Source: Acidobacteriota bacterium (lineage in GTDB: Bacteria > Acidobacteriota > Terriglobia > Terriglobales > Acidobacteriaceae). From it: 5,989 nt of DNA. The stretch spans positions 1-5,989 of the forward strand of contig JAJZNH010000612.1 of the NCBI GenBank assembly GCA_021811745.1, read 5' to 3'. Position 1 is the first letter of the stretch; every line of letters starts with the position of its first letter. This document shows, in pieces, positions 5,636 through 5,989 of the stretch. The position numbers and the translations under genes are program-made. The notes beneath the pieces were generated by a model, which was not told the origin of the DNA, searched no databases, and saw only the letters and a list, made by a program, of their open reading frames with translations.

Positions 5636-5832
5636 GGATGAGTTTGCCGCGGAATGCGCCGGAGGGCCAGGTTTTCCGGCTGAACATGGCTGCGATGGCG
5701 CGTTTGCTCCTGCCTGTGCGCCGGAATCGATGATCGGTTACGAATGCGGTGACCGCGGCCGCTGCTTCGCTGATTGACTGCCCCGCTTGAAGGGCGCTGC
5801 GGCGGAGCCTGTGTCGGGTTGGAGTGCCGGGG

Positions 5833-5989
5833 CTAAGAAGGAAAAAGCATGCCAGAGGAAGACGGGACTGGGGTCATTCTGGTGCGGCGGCGGCGTGGCG
5901 CGGCTACCGGAGAAGCCAGCATGCCTGCAATTTCCTTTAGTTCGGCGCGGGCACGGCCAACGGCCGCTGCGACAGTTTCGAGATTCTTA
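5833..5989 (-). CDS. C-terminal end of an unidentified gene (start beyond right edge)
   Basis: The minus frame is open from the edge to a TAG at 5835-5833, giving 51 residues. The visible tail has a helical, Ala/Glu/Arg-rich part (NLETVAAAVGRARAELKEIAG) followed by a basic patch (PRRRRTR) and a Ser/Pro-rich end. That composition looks like a natural protein tail, and the opposite-strand reading (from ATG 5849) looks like its antisense shadow. The family is not recognisable from so short a piece. The orientation is the same as the permease, but the gap of about 290 bp containing a promoter argues against one operon. Confidence 0.45.
   Translation of the reverse strand, partial: KNLETVAAAVGRARAELKEIAGMLASPVAAPRRRRTRMTPVPSSSGMLFPS

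Larger units (their letters stand above)
5546..5832. other. Intergenic region upstream of the permease
   Basis: This 287-bp stretch holds the permease promoter and its palindrome near 5592-5635. The rest (about 5640-5832) shows only frames without convincing coding character, and no clear terminator or RNA structure. Confidence 0.5.

Noticed and set aside
5406..5777. 123-residue plus-strand frame upstream of the permease
   Set aside because: It starts inside the permease N-terminus on the other strand and runs through the promoter region, with no domain or ribosome site.
5849..5989. Plus-strand frame with ATG at 5849 open to the right edge, preceded by AAGGAA
   Set aside because: It has a fair ribosome site, but its residues (Arg/Ser/Ala/Thr-rich) look like the shadow of the opposite frame, which has a more natural helical protein tail. 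Not fully excluded.

Overview
The window is GC-rich, densely coded bacterial DNA with six complete protein genes and two genes cut by the window edges. No RNA gene, CRISPR array or insertion sequence is visible. The host cannot be fixed from the sequence. Codon use, the PadR regulator and the long APC-type permease would fit an Acidobacteriota-like or similar GC-rich bacterium, but that is a guess.

Left part (1-2290, minus strand): a compact operon, read right to left. It starts with a small NifX/NifB-type protein (iron-molybdenum cofactor binding fold, 'orange protein' type). After 18 bp comes a short DUF5320-type Gly/Arg-rich protein. After 51 bp comes a MinD/Mrp-type P-loop ATPase with an inserted 2x[4Fe-4S] ferredoxin segment. 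A second paralogous ferredoxin-ATPase follows with a 4-bp ATGA overlap and runs off the left edge. This matches the gene content of orp-type clusters known from Desulfovibrio and many anaerobes, whose ORP protein carries a Mo-Cu-S cluster. A promoter with a palindrome at the predicted transcription start lies in front of the first gene.

Middle (2402-3433): a small secreted protein (minus strand) and a PadR-family regulator (plus strand) are divergent across about 140 bp. The PadR protein carries an extra N-terminal Cys/His motif (C6, H9, C15, C17), suggesting a metal or Fe-S sensor. Its promoter has an extended -10 box and a perfect 19-bp inverted repeat immediately downstream of it. The regulator probably controls itself and perhaps the neighbouring cluster.

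Right part (3503-5545, minus strand): a 680-residue twelve-helix APC-superfamily transporter. It keeps nearly all the residues that bind K+ in Bacillus KimA and ends in a soluble domain resembling KimA's, so potassium uptake is a better guess than amino-acid transport. Upstream of it is an intergenic region of about 290 bp with a promoter and palindrome, then the C-terminal tail of a further minus-strand gene entering from the right edge.
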